DNA of 51,370 bases, taken from NCBI GenBank assembly GCA_030147705.1, contig JASBUV010000097.1, positions 1 to 51,370 of the forward strand. Direction: 5' to 3'. Under the pieces are notes generated by a model, which was not told the DNA's origin, searched no databases, and saw only the letters and a list, made by a program, of their open reading frames with translations. Source of the stretch: Gammaproteobacteria bacterium (GTDB taxonomy: Bacteria > Pseudomonadota > Gammaproteobacteria > Pseudomonadales > Pseudohongiellaceae). Of the stretch, positions 36,206 to 45,586 are shown one piece after another (within the stretch, counting starts at the first letter, position 1; each line of letters starts with the position of its first letter). A program made the position numbers and the translations under genes.

Positions 36206-37537
36206 TTATTCGGCAATTCGCACATCGCCAAGTCGTTCTTCAATGGTAGCATCCAATTGTGCCTGGAACTCCCTGATTCGCCGCATTTCCGCAGAATCAC
36301 CCAATGGGTCGATCTCATCAGAGTTGGCCATCCGCAACGCCTTCCAGATTGCTACCATCGAGTTTTTCTCAACGCTATGGGTGGGCAAGAAGCGCGGGGG
36401 GTCCCCAGCAGTGGCCGTAATTATGCCAATTTCCAGCAGAGAATTCAGAGCCAACTCCAGTGCGGCGGGATTGCTATCGAGCAACTCCAGCAGTTCTTCC
36501 TCATCGAGCGGATCACCTCCCGAATTGAAGCGGCGGATAATGGCTTCAGCAACGGCCAGTGCAATGCTCTCTTTTTGAGCAGTGCTCATATTGAGCTTTT
36601 CTCTCCCTGTACGCGCTTTGGCAGGATGCTGGTGGTAGAACGCGATACTGCTGCCAACCAATGCAACCAGCCATCCGATATAGAGAAAGAGCAGTATCGC
36701 AATAGGTGATGCAAACGCGAGATAGATAGATTCCCGTGCAGAGGAAACGAAATACTCCTGAAAAAACGTGCCCATCATTTTCCAGATGAGAGTTGTTACG
36801 AGGCCGCCAATGAATGCGGAAGCAAACTCCACCTTGGTGTTAGGCAAGAAGCTATAGGCGAATGCGAATGCGAGTGACATCAGGAGAATCGGCGCCAGAA
36901 CTGCCGTGACCTGAATGATCACGCTGCCGTACACGAGATTTTCCAGAAACGCTTCGAAGAAATTGGTGTTCACATAGGACGTGATGCTTATCGAGATAAA
37001 GAGCAGCAGCGGGGAGACGATGACCGCAAACATGTATTCACTGATTCGGTTTGCCCATGTCCGACCCTTCTTCACCGCCCAGATATAATTAAACGCCGCC
37101 TCGATTTTGCGCATCATATCAATGACAAAATACAGAAGGAGTCCGACGCTGGTGATCCCGATGATTTCAACACGCAAATTATCGACATAGGAGAGGATTT
37201 GGCTGGTCACCTCGGTACTGCGTTCGCCGAGTGGTTCGAGCAGTGTAAGTAGCGTCGGTTCCATCGCATTGTGTGCACCAAAACTCTTGAGAACGGCGAA
37301 GGTGAGCGCAAACAGCGGAATAAATCCGATGAGTGTCGTGAACACAAGACTCATGGCGCGCAGAGAAAGTTGCTCCTGGAACAGATCACGAATAATCGCG
37401 ATGCTGATCTGAGCGCTCCGGATCAATGTGCGGCGCCACAGTGGAGCGTCTTGCAGATGAGGTTGCCACAGGAGCGATTTGAAGCGTTTGAACAGTTGTC
37501 CAGCTTGCTTCTGAAGTTCTGCTAATTGCAAAGCCAT
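36206..37537 (-). CDS. YihY/BrkB family inner-membrane protein
   Basis: The 443-residue protein has six hydrophobic segments between about residues 50 and 320, including SLRAMSLVFTTLIGFIPLFA, the most conserved block of the YihY (formerly RNase BN) family. After the last helix it has a cytoplasmic C-terminal domain of about 110 residues with a winged-helix-like pattern (LDEEELLELLDSNPAALELA). The family is not a ribonuclease; its true role is unknown. ATG 37537 is preferred because the 48 codons upstream lack similarity and a GGA lies 7 bases before it. It heads the minus-strand cluster with arsC and wrbA. Confidence 0.88.
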   Translation of the reverse strand: MALQLAELQKQAGQLFKRFKSLLWQPHLQDAPLWRRTLIRSAQISIAIIRDLFQEQLSLRAMSLVFTTLIGFIPLFALTFAVLKSFGAHNAMEPTLLTLLEPLGERSTEVTSQILSYVDNLRVEIIGITSVGLLLYFVIDMMRKIEAAFNYIWAVKKGRTWANRISEYMFAVIVSPLLLFISISITSYVNTNFFEAFLENLVYGSVIIQVTAVLAPILLMSLAFAFAYSFLPNTKVEFASAFIGGLVTTLIWKMMGTFFQEYFVSSARESIYLAFASPIAILLFLYIGWLVALVGSSIAFYHQHPAKARTGREKLNMSTAQKESIALAVAEAIIRRFNSGGDPLDEEELLELLDSNPAALELALNSLLEIGIITATAGDPPRFLPTHSVEKNSMVAIWKALRMANSDEIDPLGDSAEMRRIREFQAQLDATIEERLGDVRIAE

Positions 37538-37683
37538 GAATAGGTCCGTCGCGACGATGATTCCGCCATTATAAGGCATAGCGTGAGCTCGCATGCCAGC
37601 CTCTAGCGCGTCTCGGATCACATTACTGAGCAGGAGCGGGGTGATATAGTGCCGGGAAAGTACTCTTAATGAGGCTGACAAGT

Positions 37684-37965
37684 ATGCAAAAGGCGCTTAG
37701 CGGCCGCATCACTGGTCGGGTGCAAGGGGTTTGTTTTCGTGCAGAAACCTGCAAGCTGGCCCGGCGCCTGGGTTTGACAGGCTGGGTGCGCAATTGTGGC
37801 AATGGTGATGTTGAGCTGCTGATCGCAGGGCCAGACGCCATGCTCGAGCAAATGTGTCACTGGCTGCAGCAAGGCCCTGATCATGCCAGAGTCGACACGG
37901 TCTCCTTACAGAGCTGCGCTGATCCTGGCCTGACCGGGTTTGATATTCTCTCAGACAGCCGCTGA
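37684..37965 (+). CDS. acyP: Acylphosphatase
   Basis: Acylphosphatase hydrolyses carboxyl-phosphate bonds in small acyl phosphates. The 93-residue protein has [18 protein letters not shown] with catalytic Arg19 and [18 protein letters not shown] with Asn37, then a final strand FDILS. ATG 37684 is used because GAGG lies 9 bases upstream; ATG 37669 would add five residues. Its last 15 bases overlap the end of the convergent proS gene. Confidence 0.92.
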   Translation: MQKALSGRITGRVQGVCFRAETCKLARRLGLTGWVRNCGNGDVELLIAGPDAMLEQMCHWLQQGPDHARVDTVSLQSCADPGLTGFDILSDSR

Positions 37966-39708
37966 ATCGAGCTGAACGGCGTCGCGCAAAAAGTCGAGGA
38001 TGGCCTCTTTTTTGATGAGTTGTTTCTCACCCTCTCTGCGATTGGTGTATTCAACGACGCCATCGGCAAGGCTGCGTGGCGAAATGACCAGGCGATGAGG
38101 GATACCCAATAGTTCAGATTCAGCGAATTTCACCCCAGGACTGGTTTTCTTGTCGCGATCATCCAGCAGGGTCTCAATGCCATTGGCCTTGGCCTGTTCA
38201 TAGAGTGATTCAGAAAACTCCACCACCTGCTCAGACTTCTGTGCATCCAGCACAATGATCATGAGGTGAAATGGGGCGAGGTTGTCTGGCCAGATAATGC
38301 CACGCTCATCATTGTTCTGCTCAATGCAGGCGGCGATGATGCGGGTGACGCCAATTCCGTAGCAACCCATCGTCATCAGGACAGATTTGCCGTTCTCATC
38401 AAGTACGGATGCATTCATCGCTTCGCTGTATTTTTTGCCCAATTGAAAAATGTGGCCTACTTCGATGCCGCGTTTGATGGCGAGTGTGCCTTTGCCGTCG
38501 GGGCTCAGGTCTCCTTCATTGACATTGCGGATATCGGCTGTTTCAGTGTATTTGCAGTCCCGATCCCAATTGGCATTACGCAGATGCAGACCGTCCTGAT
38601 TGGCACCGCAAACGAAGTTTTTGCATTGCGCTGCGCTCAGATCGGCGATGACACGTAGCGAGAGTTGCGGACTATCAAGTGGCCCCAGACAACCGGCTGG
38701 GCATGAAAAAGCAGCACGAATAGCTTCATCGCTCGCAAATTCCAATGGGCTCGCTATTCCTTTGAGCTTGGCAAGTTTGGTCTCGTTGAGTTCTTGATCT
38801 CCCCGTAGAACCAGAGCGACAAGCTCTTCGGTTCTGACACCATCCTCATCTGCAGCATGAACGACCAGCGTCTTGAGAGTGGCACTCGCCGGAATATTGA
38901 GCAGCGCACACAACTCATCAATAGAGTGTGCGTCACCGGTCTGCACAGTTTCACTCTCGAGAAGCGCAACATCAGTCTGCAAGTCGGGTAGATCGCCGAC
39001 AGCCAGTTCGCGATTGGCTGCATAGTCGCTGTCGCTGGCAAAGACAATTTCATCTTCACCTGACTCCGCCAGCACATGAAATTCATGAGAGGTGCTGCCC
39101 CCTATGTTTCCCGTGTCTGCCAGTACCGGACGGAAATCGAGACCCAGTCGGCTAAAAATTGCGCAGTAAGTCTGAAACATCTGCTGGTAGGTGTTTTCCA
39201 GGCATTCATCGCTGATATGGAAGGAATAGGCGTCCTTCATTATGAACTCACGTGCACGCATGACGCCGAAACGGGGGCGGCGCTCATCGCGGAATTTGGT
39301 CTGAATCTGATAGAGATTGGCGGGCAATTGCTTGTAGCTGGCATATTCGCCGCGCACAAGATCTGTAATGACTTCTTCGTGGGTTGGGCCAAGACAGAAG
39401 TCACGCTCATGCCGGTCCTTGATGCGCAGTAATTCGGGCCCCATGGCGTCCCAGCGCCCGGACTCGTGCCAGAGCTCAGCGGGTTGCACAACCGGCATGG
39501 ACACTTCCATTGCGCCGGCTTTGTTCATTTCATCGCGGACGATCTCGGTCACTTTATGCAATACGCGCAGCCCCATCGGCAGCCATGTATACAGGCCGCT
39601 GGCGAGTTTGCGGATCAGTCCCGCTCTGAGCATAAGTTGGTGGCTGACGGTTTCAGCGTCGGCCGGTGTCTCTTTGACTGTGGCCAGCAAGAATTGAGTG
39701 GTGCGCAT
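37951..39708 (-). CDS. proS: Prolyl-tRNA synthetase
   Basis: ProS charges tRNA-Pro. The 585-residue protein is the bacterial type with an editing (INS) domain between motifs 2 and 3: motif 1 [20 protein letters not shown], motif 2 [17 protein letters not shown], the INS domain at about 235-390 with [16 protein letters not shown], and motif 3 [13 protein letters not shown], then the anticodon-binding domain. ATG 39708 is used because AGGA lies 7 bases upstream and the protein then starts [14 protein letters not shown] terminator for the upstream HU gene ends only about 20 bases before this start. Confidence 0.97.
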   Translation of the reverse strand: MRTTQFLLATVKETPADAETVSHQLMLRAGLIRKLASGLYTWLPMGLRVLHKVTEIVRDEMNKAGAMEVSMPVVQPAELWHESGRWDAMGPELLRIKDRHERDFCLGPTHEEVITDLVRGEYASYKQLPANLYQIQTKFRDERRPRFGVMRAREFIMKDAYSFHISDECLENTYQQMFQTYCAIFSRLGLDFRPVLADTGNIGGSTSHEFHVLAESGEDEIVFASDSDYAANRELAVGDLPDLQTDVALLESETVQTGDAHSIDELCALLNIPASATLKTLVVHAADEDGVRTEELVALVLRGDQELNETKLAKLKGIASPLEFASDEAIRAAFSCPAGCLGPLDSPQLSLRVIADLSAAQCKNFVCGANQDGLHLRNANWDRDCKYTETADIRNVNEGDLSPDGKGTLAIKRGIEVGHIFQLGKKYSEAMNASVLDENGKSVLMTMGCYGIGVTRIIAACIEQNNDERGIIWPDNLAPFHLMIIVLDAQKSEQVVEFSESLYEQAKANGIETLLDDRDKKTSPGVKFAESELLGIPHRLVISPRSLADGVVEYTNRREGEKQLIKKEAILDFLRDAVQLDSAAV

Positions 39709-39726
39709 TGCTATTCCTATATGCAG

Positions 39727-39757
39727 AAAAAAAGAAAGGCAGCCTATGGCTGCCTTT
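39727..39757 (-). terminator. Rho-independent terminator downstream of the HU gene
   Basis: On the minus strand AAAGGCAGCC, loop ATA, GGCTGCCTTT is followed by CTTTTTTTC. It ends HU transcription, yet it lies only 19 bases from the proS start codon, so it also sits in or next to the proS leader. Confidence 0.9.
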
Positions 39758-39797
39758 CCGTTACTACTTGTACTGTTCGAGCTTGCTAGAAAGAATG

Positions 39798-39817
39798 CCT
39801 GCTGTCGAAACAGCAGG
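39798..39817 (-). terminator. Hairpin just after the HU stop codon
   Basis: On the minus strand CCTGCTGT, loop TTCG, ACAGCAGG forms a perfect stem with a stable UUCG loop, followed by ATTCTTTCT. It is either a first weak terminator or a 3' stabiliser of the HU messenger. Confidence 0.65.
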
Positions 39818-39827
39818 GCAAACCTCA

Positions 39828-40217
39828 TTAAACAGCAAATTCTTTCAGTTTCTTCAGAGGCAGAACCTTGACGCGAGTAGTAGCTGGCTTCCGTGGAATG
39901 TCCATGGTTTCACCTGGACGGAAGGGATTAGGTACGTTCTTGCGAGCAGGTCGTGCTGGACGAACTACAGATTTGATTTTCAGCAAGCCTGGCAGTGTGA
40001 ATTCGCCAACGGCACGCTTCTTGATGTGACGCTCAATCAGTACAGCCAGTTCGTCGAGAACCGCGGCTACTTCTTTCTTGCTGACATCAGTATTCTGCGC
40101 GATTTCGTTCAGAATCTCAGTCTTGGTGTACTTCTTTTGGATCGCAGGAGCTTTACGCACTGCGGTTGCTGCTTTTTTCTTGGCAGCGGTCTTAGCGGAT
40201 TTTTTCTTTACAGCCAT
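39828..40217 (-). CDS. HU/IHF-family DNA-binding protein with Lys/Ala-rich N-terminal tail
   Basis: The 129-residue protein is a DNA-bending protein of the HU fold at about residues 30-129: [20 protein letters not shown], then [20 protein letters not shown] and the arm [20 protein letters not shown] with its intercalating Pro, ending [14 protein letters not shown]. Ahead of it lies a tail of about 28 residues ([19 protein letters not shown]) like that of eukaryotic H1 or Pseudomonas AlgP. It is not canonical HU-alpha or HU-beta, which are 90 residues and lack the tail. It stands alone between a 1.1 kb gap and proS, with a strong terminator. Confidence 0.88.
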   Translation of the reverse strand: MAVKKKSAKTAAKKKAATAVRKAPAIQKKYTKTEILNEIAQNTDVSKKEVAAVLDELAVLIERHIKKRAVGEFTLPGLLKIKSVVRPARPARKNVPNPFRPGETMDIPRKPATTRVKVLPLKKLKEFAV

Positions 40218-40545
40218 GCCCAGTCTCTTTTTATTTCCAGTTAACGAGTCATTGGCAGTGATCGGTGTCTTCGCGAGTCACCTGACAGCTGCCGGTTTTT
40301 GGTTAGTGGTAATTCAGCGGGTGTTGCCACTCCATGTTGCTTTCTTACAACCTTCCTGCCTTGCCTAACTTAATCACGATCGTCCCGTTTTTTTAATTAA
40401 CTCTATGAGTAATCGAGACACTCATCACACTTCAACTTAAAGTTGTTTCTGAGGTTCTGGTGAACTCAGTAGCAAGCAATGGGTGAAGTATAATTCGATT
40501 GATTCGTAAAGTCGCCTGATCAATGATTTTGTTGCTGCGCCATTT

Positions 40546-40567
40546 ACACTACCTGCAGGTAAAGTGT
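40546..40567. promoter_or_regulatory. Imperfect 22-bp palindrome, possible operator
   Basis: ACACT-ACCTGCAGGT-AA-AGTGT: the 10-bp core is a perfect palindrome and the outer ACACT/AGTGT arms match with a two-base offset. It lies in the gene-free stretch between the HU gene and fmdB; the binding protein is unknown. Confidence 0.4.
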
Positions 40568-41161
40568 CATGGCTGTCAGGGGGTGTAGTTATAAAACATT
40601 CACCCATGCCAAGCAAGCATATTCAAGCAGATTGGATAAATTTGCGATAGACAAAAAGCTCGGAAAATTTAGTGTTATTCGTCTAGTTGGAAGTTTTCTT
40701 AAACCTGAATTACGTGCCTCTTAGCTTCCTTGAGAAATGTACAGAATCCATTCCTCAAATTCAGGCAAAACCAGAGAAGACCAGAGTGGCCAATAATCTC
40801 AAAAAGTCGGTTTTTGAAATTCTGAAATTTGTACTCTTTCGGATTGCGCATCGAGTGAAATGCTTCTGGCAGAGTGTGCGCGCGAGGTCTTGCTCGTCAT
40901 TTCAGCTATCAAAACAAGCGGACACTGTCGTTCATTCAGGGAGTGATCAGGGTTGGTGCTTGCCCTGCATCTGGCGGCTTCGTCTGGAATTCAGGAGTTA
41001 ATGGTCAGGGCGTGTCCCGTGGCAGAAGTCTGGCTCCGGGGACCGATCAGGCTGACTCCCGCATTGAAACAGGTATCCTGCATGTGTCAGACACCGGACA
41101 AATCCCCATAATCTAGCCAATTACGCCGGAAAACAGGGTGCGTGGCAAAAAACATATAAGG

Positions 41162-41167
41162 TATAAT
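41162..41167 (+). promoter_or_regulatory. Candidate -10 element of the fmdB-aspS promoter
   Basis: A consensus TATAAT lies about 140 bases before fmdB. No good -35 hexamer is present 16-18 bases upstream, so this is a partial match. Confidence 0.4.
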
Positions 41168-41308
41168 CGCCGGTTTTCGTGGCTCGGCCGCCTGCTATCA
41201 GAAACTCATTTCCGAGGACTTCTCCGAGGTTTTCACAATGCTGGGGACGGTATGCACAAGCGGTCAGATCAAAACCAGTTGGGTTAGAAATCAGGATCAT
41301 TTCGGGTA

Positions 41309-41668
41309 ATGCCAATCTACGAGTATCAATGTTCAAAATGTGAGCATCAGTTGGAAGCAATTCAAAAGTTCAGTGATGCCCCTCTGACTGATTGTCCAGC
41401 CTGTCACGAACCCGCTTTAAAAAAGCTGGTTTCTGCGGCCAGTTTCAGGCTCAAGGGCGGCGGCTGGTATGAGACCGACTTTAAAAAGGAAGGTCGAAAG
41501 CAGTTGGCCGAGTCTGATTCCGCAGCGTCGACGCCTTCTGCGACTGACAGCTCGGGTACCGGCAATGCCGCTACAGGCAATTCCAAGAGCGCGACAGCGG
41601 CAACTGATTCGGGCAAGAAAGCTGACTCAGCAGCGAAGAAATCCGGTAGCGATACAGTAAAAAATTGA
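41309..41668 (+). CDS. FmdB-family zinc-ribbon protein
   Basis: The 119-residue protein has an N-terminal zinc ribbon, MPIYEYQCSKCEHQLEAIQK followed by DCPACHEPALKKLVSAASF (four Cys as CxxC pairs), then a low-complexity tail rich in Ser, Ala, Thr and Lys. The family name comes from a formamidase-operon regulator, but the general function is unknown. It directly precedes aspS, a conserved pairing in gammaproteobacteria, and is probably the first gene of that transcript. Confidence 0.88.
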   Translation: MPIYEYQCSKCEHQLEAIQKFSDAPLTDCPACHEPALKKLVSAASFRLKGGGWYETDFKKEGRKQLAESDSAASTPSATDSSGTGNAATGNSKSATAATDSGKKADSAAKKSGSDTVKN

Positions 41669-41725
41669 TTTGAAGTGGGCAGCGGTGCGTACCGTGTACC
41701 CGGGAAAACAGGACAGGAAACCAAT

Positions 41726-43492
41726 ATGCGAAGTCACTATTGTGGTGAATTAAACGAGTCACACGTCGATCAGGAAGTCACTCTTTGTGGATGGGTGCAC
41801 CGTCGACGTGACCACGGCGGCGTAATCTTTCTCGACGTGCGCGATCGGGATGGCATTACCCAGGTGGTCTTTGACCCGGATACTAAGGAGAGTTTTGCCA
41901 CAGCCGAAGGCGTGCGTAATGAATTCGTCCTGAAAATTGTCGGTCGCGTCAGACTTCGCCCTGAAGGAACCGTTAACAAGGATATGGCAACTGGCCAAAT
42001 TGAAGTATTGGGCAAAGAGCTCGAAATCCTGAATGCGGCTAACACGCCTCCAATGCAGCTGGATGAGCACGAAACTGTTGGCGAAGACGTGCGCCTGCGT
42101 CATCGCTATATCGATCTGCGTCGCCCTGAAATGTTGCAGCGGCTCCGTTTCCGTTCAAAAGTCGTTAATACGGTACGCAACTTTCTCGACGAAAATGGCT
42201 TTCTTGATATCGAGACGCCACTTTTGACCAAAGCAACCCCGGAAGGCGCGCGCGACTATCTGGTGCCCAGCCGTACTCATCCGCATCGGTTTTTTGCCCT
42301 GCCACAATCGCCGCAGCTGTTTAAGCAGATTCTGATGGCCGCTGGAATGGATCGTTATTACCAGATAGCCAAGTGTTTTCGTGACGAAGACCTGCGTGCC
42401 GATCGCCAGCCAGAATTTACCCAGATCGATGTCGAAACATCGTTTATGGATGAAGAAGGCATCATGTCGATTATGGAAGCACTGATCGTGAAGGTGTTTG
42501 CAACGCACCTGAATGTAGATCTCGGTGAATTTCCACGTATGAGCTATGCCGAAGCCATGCAGCGCTACGGCTCCGACAAACCCGATTTGCGCATTGACCT
42601 GGAATTGGTCGACATCGCTGAGCAGATGAAATCGGTCGACTTCAAGGTCTTCAGCGGGCCTGCCAATGATCCCGAGTGCCGGGTTGCCGCACTCCGCGTG
42701 CCAGGTGGTGCGAGCCTCAGTCGCAAGGTAATTGATGACTACACAGATTATGTCGGGATTTTTGGTGCCAAAGGTCTGGCATGGATCAAGGTCAATGATC
42801 TGAGTGCGGGCATCGAAGGGCTGCAATCTCCCATCATCAAATTCATTGGTGAAGACGTGGTGAGCAAGTTGGTTGATCAGCTTGGTGCAGAGACCGGTGA
42901 CATCATCTTCTTCGGTGCCGACAAGACCACAGTAGTTAACGAAGCACTCGGCGCCTTACGCTTGAAAGTGGCTGCCGATCTCGGGCTGGTCAAGGACATA
43001 TGGGCACCGCTCTGGGTCGTCGATTTCCCCATGTTTGAGGCGGACAGCGAAGGTGGGCTTACCTCTCTTCATCACCCCTTTACGGCGCCTTCCTGCAGCG
43101 CTGAAGAGTTGGCCGCCAATCCGGCAAATGCCTTGTCTCGCGCCTACGATATGGTTCTGAACGGGACCGAACTCGGAGGTGGATCGGTGCGTATCAACAA
43201 GCCAGAAATGCAGCAGGCCGTCTTCAAAGTGCTGGGTATCGGCGAAGAAGAAGCTGACGAAAAATTCGGATTCTTGCTCAACGCGTTGAGCTACGGCTGT
43301 CCTCCGCATGGTGGCATCGCGTTTGGTCTGGACCGCCTGATCATGCTCATGACTGGTGCGAGTTCCATTCGAGACGTGATTGCGTTCCCCAAAACACAGT
43401 CAGCGGCCTGTCCGCTGACAGACGCGCCGGGCGCCGTGTCCAGCAAGCAACTGCGTGAACTCAATATCCGGCTGCGCGAACAAGCCAAGTAG
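41726..43492 (+). CDS. aspS: Aspartyl-tRNA synthetase, probably non-discriminating (Asp/Asn)
   Basis: The 588-residue class II synthetase has the N-terminal anticodon-binding OB fold ([20 protein letters not shown]), motif 2 ([20 protein letters not shown]), the bacterial insertion (GAD) domain, and motif 3 ([16 protein letters not shown]). His30 in RRRDHGG is the residue found in the P. aeruginosa enzyme that also charges tRNA-Asn; discriminating enzymes have Leu there. If so, the cell needs GatCAB to make Asn-tRNA. ATG 41726 is used because AGGA lies 7 bases upstream and [12 protein letters not shown] matches the family start; the frame is open 17 codons further upstream. Confidence 0.96.
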   Translation: MRSHYCGELNESHVDQEVTLCGWVHRRRDHGGVIFLDVRDRDGITQVVFDPDTKESFATAEGVRNEFVLKIVGRVRLRPEGTVNKDMATGQIEVLGKELEILNAANTPPMQLDEHETVGEDVRLRHRYIDLRRPEMLQRLRFRSKVVNTVRNFLDENGFLDIETPLLTKATPEGARDYLVPSRTHPHRFFALPQSPQLFKQILMAAGMDRYYQIAKCFRDEDLRADRQPEFTQIDVETSFMDEEGIMSIMEALIVKVFATHLNVDLGEFPRMSYAEAMQRYGSDKPDLRIDLELVDIAEQMKSVDFKVFSGPANDPECRVAALRVPGGASLSRKVIDDYTDYVGIFGAKGLAWIKVNDLSAGIEGLQSPIIKFIGEDVVSKLVDQLGAETGDIIFFGADKTTVVNEALGALRLKVAADLGLVKDIWAPLWVVDFPMFEADSEGGLTSLHHPFTAPSCSAEELAANPANALSRAYDMVLNGTELGGGSVRINKPEMQQAVFKVLGIGEEEADEKFGFLLNALSYGCPPHGGIAFGLDRLIMLMTGASSIRDVIAFPKTQSAACPLTDAPGAVSSKQLRELNIRLREQAK

Positions 43493-43506
43493 AATTGGAG
43501 TCCCCA

Positions 43507-43542
43507 ACAGTTCGCTATACACAGTTGTGAATAGCGAACTGT
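43507..43542 (+). other. Long perfect hairpin between aspS and yebC
   Basis: ACAGTTCGCTAT (43507-43518) and ATAGCGAACTGT (43531-43542) pair perfectly over 12 bases; after an A-A mismatch CAC/GTG adds 3 more. No T-tract follows on either strand, so it is not a standard terminator and may stabilise or process the messenger. Confidence 0.75.
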
Positions 43543-43625
43543 AGTTAGTCAAAACAAGAATAAACACACCAGATCGAGCCGGTACTCGACAGGTGTGAGC
43601 AGTAGCAAAGCAGTTGGAGAGAGCG

Positions 43626-44369
43626 ATGGCAGGTCACAGTAAGTGGGCCAATATCAAACACCGCAAGGCGGGCCAGGACGCCAAGCGCGGGAAGGTTTTT
43701 ACCAAAATCATTCGGGAATTGACGGTTGCTGCCAAAATGGGTGGCGGCAATATTGCTGATAATCCGAGGTTGCGAGCGGTCGTCGATAAGGCGCTTGGCG
43801 CCAACATGACACGGGACACAATTGATCGCGCAATTGCCCGAGGCGCAGGAACTGCCGAGAGCGACAATCTCGAAGAACTCGTTTATGAGGGTTACGGCCC
43901 CGGTGGTGTCGCGGTCCTGTGCGAGTGTCTTACCGACAACAAGAATCGAACCGTTGCTGAAGTGCGCCATGGCTTCAATAAATATGGTGGCTCACTGGGC
44001 ACAAGTGGCTCTGTTGCCTATCTGTTCGAAAAAACCGGGGTGATTTCGTTCCCAGCAGGTACCAGCGAAGAGCTGCTGATGGAGATAACGCTGGATGCCG
44101 GCGCACACGACGTGGTCAGTTATGAAGGTGGTGGCGTCGAAGTGCATACCACACTCGAGACATTTGGTTCGGTGCTGGATGCCTTGAAAGCGAAGCAGCT
44201 GGAACCCGAGCGAGCTGAAATGACCATGCTGCCTTCTACCGAAGTTGATCTGGATCTCGATGGGGCAGAAAGCCTGTTAAAGCTCACCGAGCACCTGGAA
44301 GAATTGGATGACGTGCAAAACGTTTATACCAATGGCAACATCTCCGACGAGATCGCGGCTCAGCTCTGA
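43626..44369 (+). CDS. yebC: YebC/PmpR-family protein
   Basis: Family members act as transcription regulators or assist ribosomes stalled on proline-rich stretches. The 247-residue protein has [60 protein letters not shown] and [20 protein letters not shown], and lines up with E. coli YebC (246). ATG 43626 is used because GGAG lies 6 bases upstream and the protein then starts with the invariant MAGHSKW. It is followed by ruvC, the conserved arrangement. Confidence 0.95.
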   Translation: MAGHSKWANIKHRKAGQDAKRGKVFTKIIRELTVAAKMGGGNIADNPRLRAVVDKALGANMTRDTIDRAIARGAGTAESDNLEELVYEGYGPGGVAVLCECLTDNKNRTVAEVRHGFNKYGGSLGTSGSVAYLFEKTGVISFPAGTSEELLMEITLDAGAHDVVSYEGGGVEVHTTLETFGSVLDALKAKQLEPERAEMTMLPSTEVDLDLDGAESLLKLTEHLEELDDVQNVYTNGNISDEIAAQL

Positions 44370-44432
44370 GCGCGAGAAATTCAGGGGAGCCCAGGCGACA
44401 CATTGCTGCTTCCACGACGAGACTGATTCTTC

Positions 44433-44951
44433 ATGGCCATTATTCTGGGCATCGATCCTGGATCGCGAGTTACCGGTTACGGCCTGATCAACAGCGTCGG
44501 TAACAAGCTGCAATATATCGATTGTGGCTGCATCCGCACCGAGAGCAAGTCATTCCCGCAGCGACTGCATACAATCTTCAACGACTTGAATGACTTGATT
44601 GAGCGACATGCGCCTCAACAGGCTGCTATAGAAGAAGTGTTCATGGGCAGGAATGCCTCATCAGCACTGAAGCTGGGTCAGGCTCGTGGCAGCGCGATGG
44701 TGGCCTGCCTCTCACATGAACTGGAGATCGCCGAGTATTCTGCTCGCCAGGTGAAGCAAGCAGTCGTTGGTGCAGGCGCAGCAGACAAAACACAGGTGCA
44801 GCACATGGTTAAAGCCTTGCTTGGAATCAGTGATACACTGGCAGAAGACGCAGCAGATGCGCTGGCAGTTGCAATCTGCCATGCCAACACGCAGGCCAGT
44901 CTCATTCGCATGGCTGGTGCGAAAGCCTTTAGTCGAAAACGACTGCGTTAG
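44433..44951 (+). CDS. ruvC: Holliday junction endonuclease RuvC
   Basis: RuvC nicks Holliday junctions symmetrically, working with RuvAB. The 172-residue protein has the RNase H-like catalytic acids: Asp7 in ILGIDPGSRVTGYG, Glu in AAIEEVFMGRNASSALKLGQ, and the Asp pair in LAEDAADALAVAICH. The length matches E. coli RuvC (173). No LexA box is seen upstream of ruvC or ruvA. The ruvA start follows 23 bases after its stop. Confidence 0.96.
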   Translation: MAIILGIDPGSRVTGYGLINSVGNKLQYIDCGCIRTESKSFPQRLHTIFNDLNDLIERHAPQQAAIEEVFMGRNASSALKLGQARGSAMVACLSHELEIAEYSARQVKQAVVGAGAADKTQVQHMVKALLGISDTLAEDAADALAVAICHANTQASLIRMAGAKAFSRKRLR

Positions 44952-44974
44952 CACGCAACAGGAGCAGGGCAGCT

Positions 44975-45586
44975 TTGATAGGACAAATTACCGGTATTCT
45001 GGTTGACAAGACGCCTCCAGAAATCCTCGTCGATGTCGGCGGTCTTTGCTACGAAATCCAGGTTCCGATGAATACCCTGTTTCAGTTACCTGAAGCGGGC
45101 AAACAAGTCACCTTGCATACCCATTTTGTTGTACGCGAAGACGCGCAACTTCTCTACGGCTTTATCGCCGGTAAAGACAAGGCGCTGTTCAGGGCACTGA
45201 TTAAGGTAAATGGTGTCGGCCCGAAGATGGCTCTGGCTATTCTGTCGGGAATGGATGCTGACGAGTTTGTGCGCACGGTACGTGGTAACAACGTAGCCGC
45301 GCTGACGACTATGCCAGGAGTCGGCAAGAAGACAGCGGAACGGTTAATCGTGGAAATGCGGGATCGCCTGAAGGAGTGGGGTGACAGCGGCGACGAGAGC
45401 CTTGTAGCCTCGGAGAGCGGTGCTGGACGTAACTCGCTGATGAGTCAGGAGGCTGAGTCCGCCCTGGTGAGCCTGGGTTACAAGCCCCAGCAGGCAACGC
45501 GGGCGATTGACCGTGTACTGAAGGACAATCCGGGCCTGGCCGATAGTGAAGCGCTGATACGTCTCGCGCTGAAGAGTATGTTGTGA
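44975..45586 (+). CDS. ruvA: Holliday junction helicase subunit RuvA
   Basis: RuvA binds the four-way junction and loads RuvB. The 203-residue protein has domain [21 protein letters not shown], helix-hairpin-helix motifs ([38 protein letters not shown]), and domain III for RuvB contact ([20 protein letters not shown]). The start is TTG with AGGAG 10 bases upstream and AGGG 5 bases upstream; the family start MIGxxxG fits. Its stop TGA overlaps the ruvB start. Confidence 0.96.
   Translation: MIGQITGILVDKTPPEILVDVGGLCYEIQVPMNTLFQLPEAGKQVTLHTHFVVREDAQLLYGFIAGKDKALFRALIKVNGVGPKMALAILSGMDADEFVRTVRGNNVAALTTMPGVGKKTAERLIVEMRDRLKEWGDSGDESLVASESGAGRNSLMSQEAESALVSLGYKPQQATRAIDRVLKDNPGLADSEALIRLALKSML

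Larger units (their letters stand above)
40218..41308. other. 1.1 kb region without a convincing gene
   Basis: The stretch should hold the HU promoter (minus strand) and the fmdB promoter (plus strand). It is AT-rich at about 40370-40910. Visible structure: a 13-bp palindrome CAACTTAAAGTTG (40433-40445), a larger dyad at 40546-40567, and a TATAAT at 41162. Open frames at 40687-41001 and 40874-41116 start from poor codons, have no ribosome-binding site and resemble no family. A decayed gene or a non-coding RNA is possible. Confidence 0.55.

Noticed and set aside
40687-41116. Two plus-strand frames in the gap before fmdB
   Set aside because: Start codons are TTG or unsupported, there is no ribosome site, and the products are Cys/Arg/Ser-rich without family resemblance.
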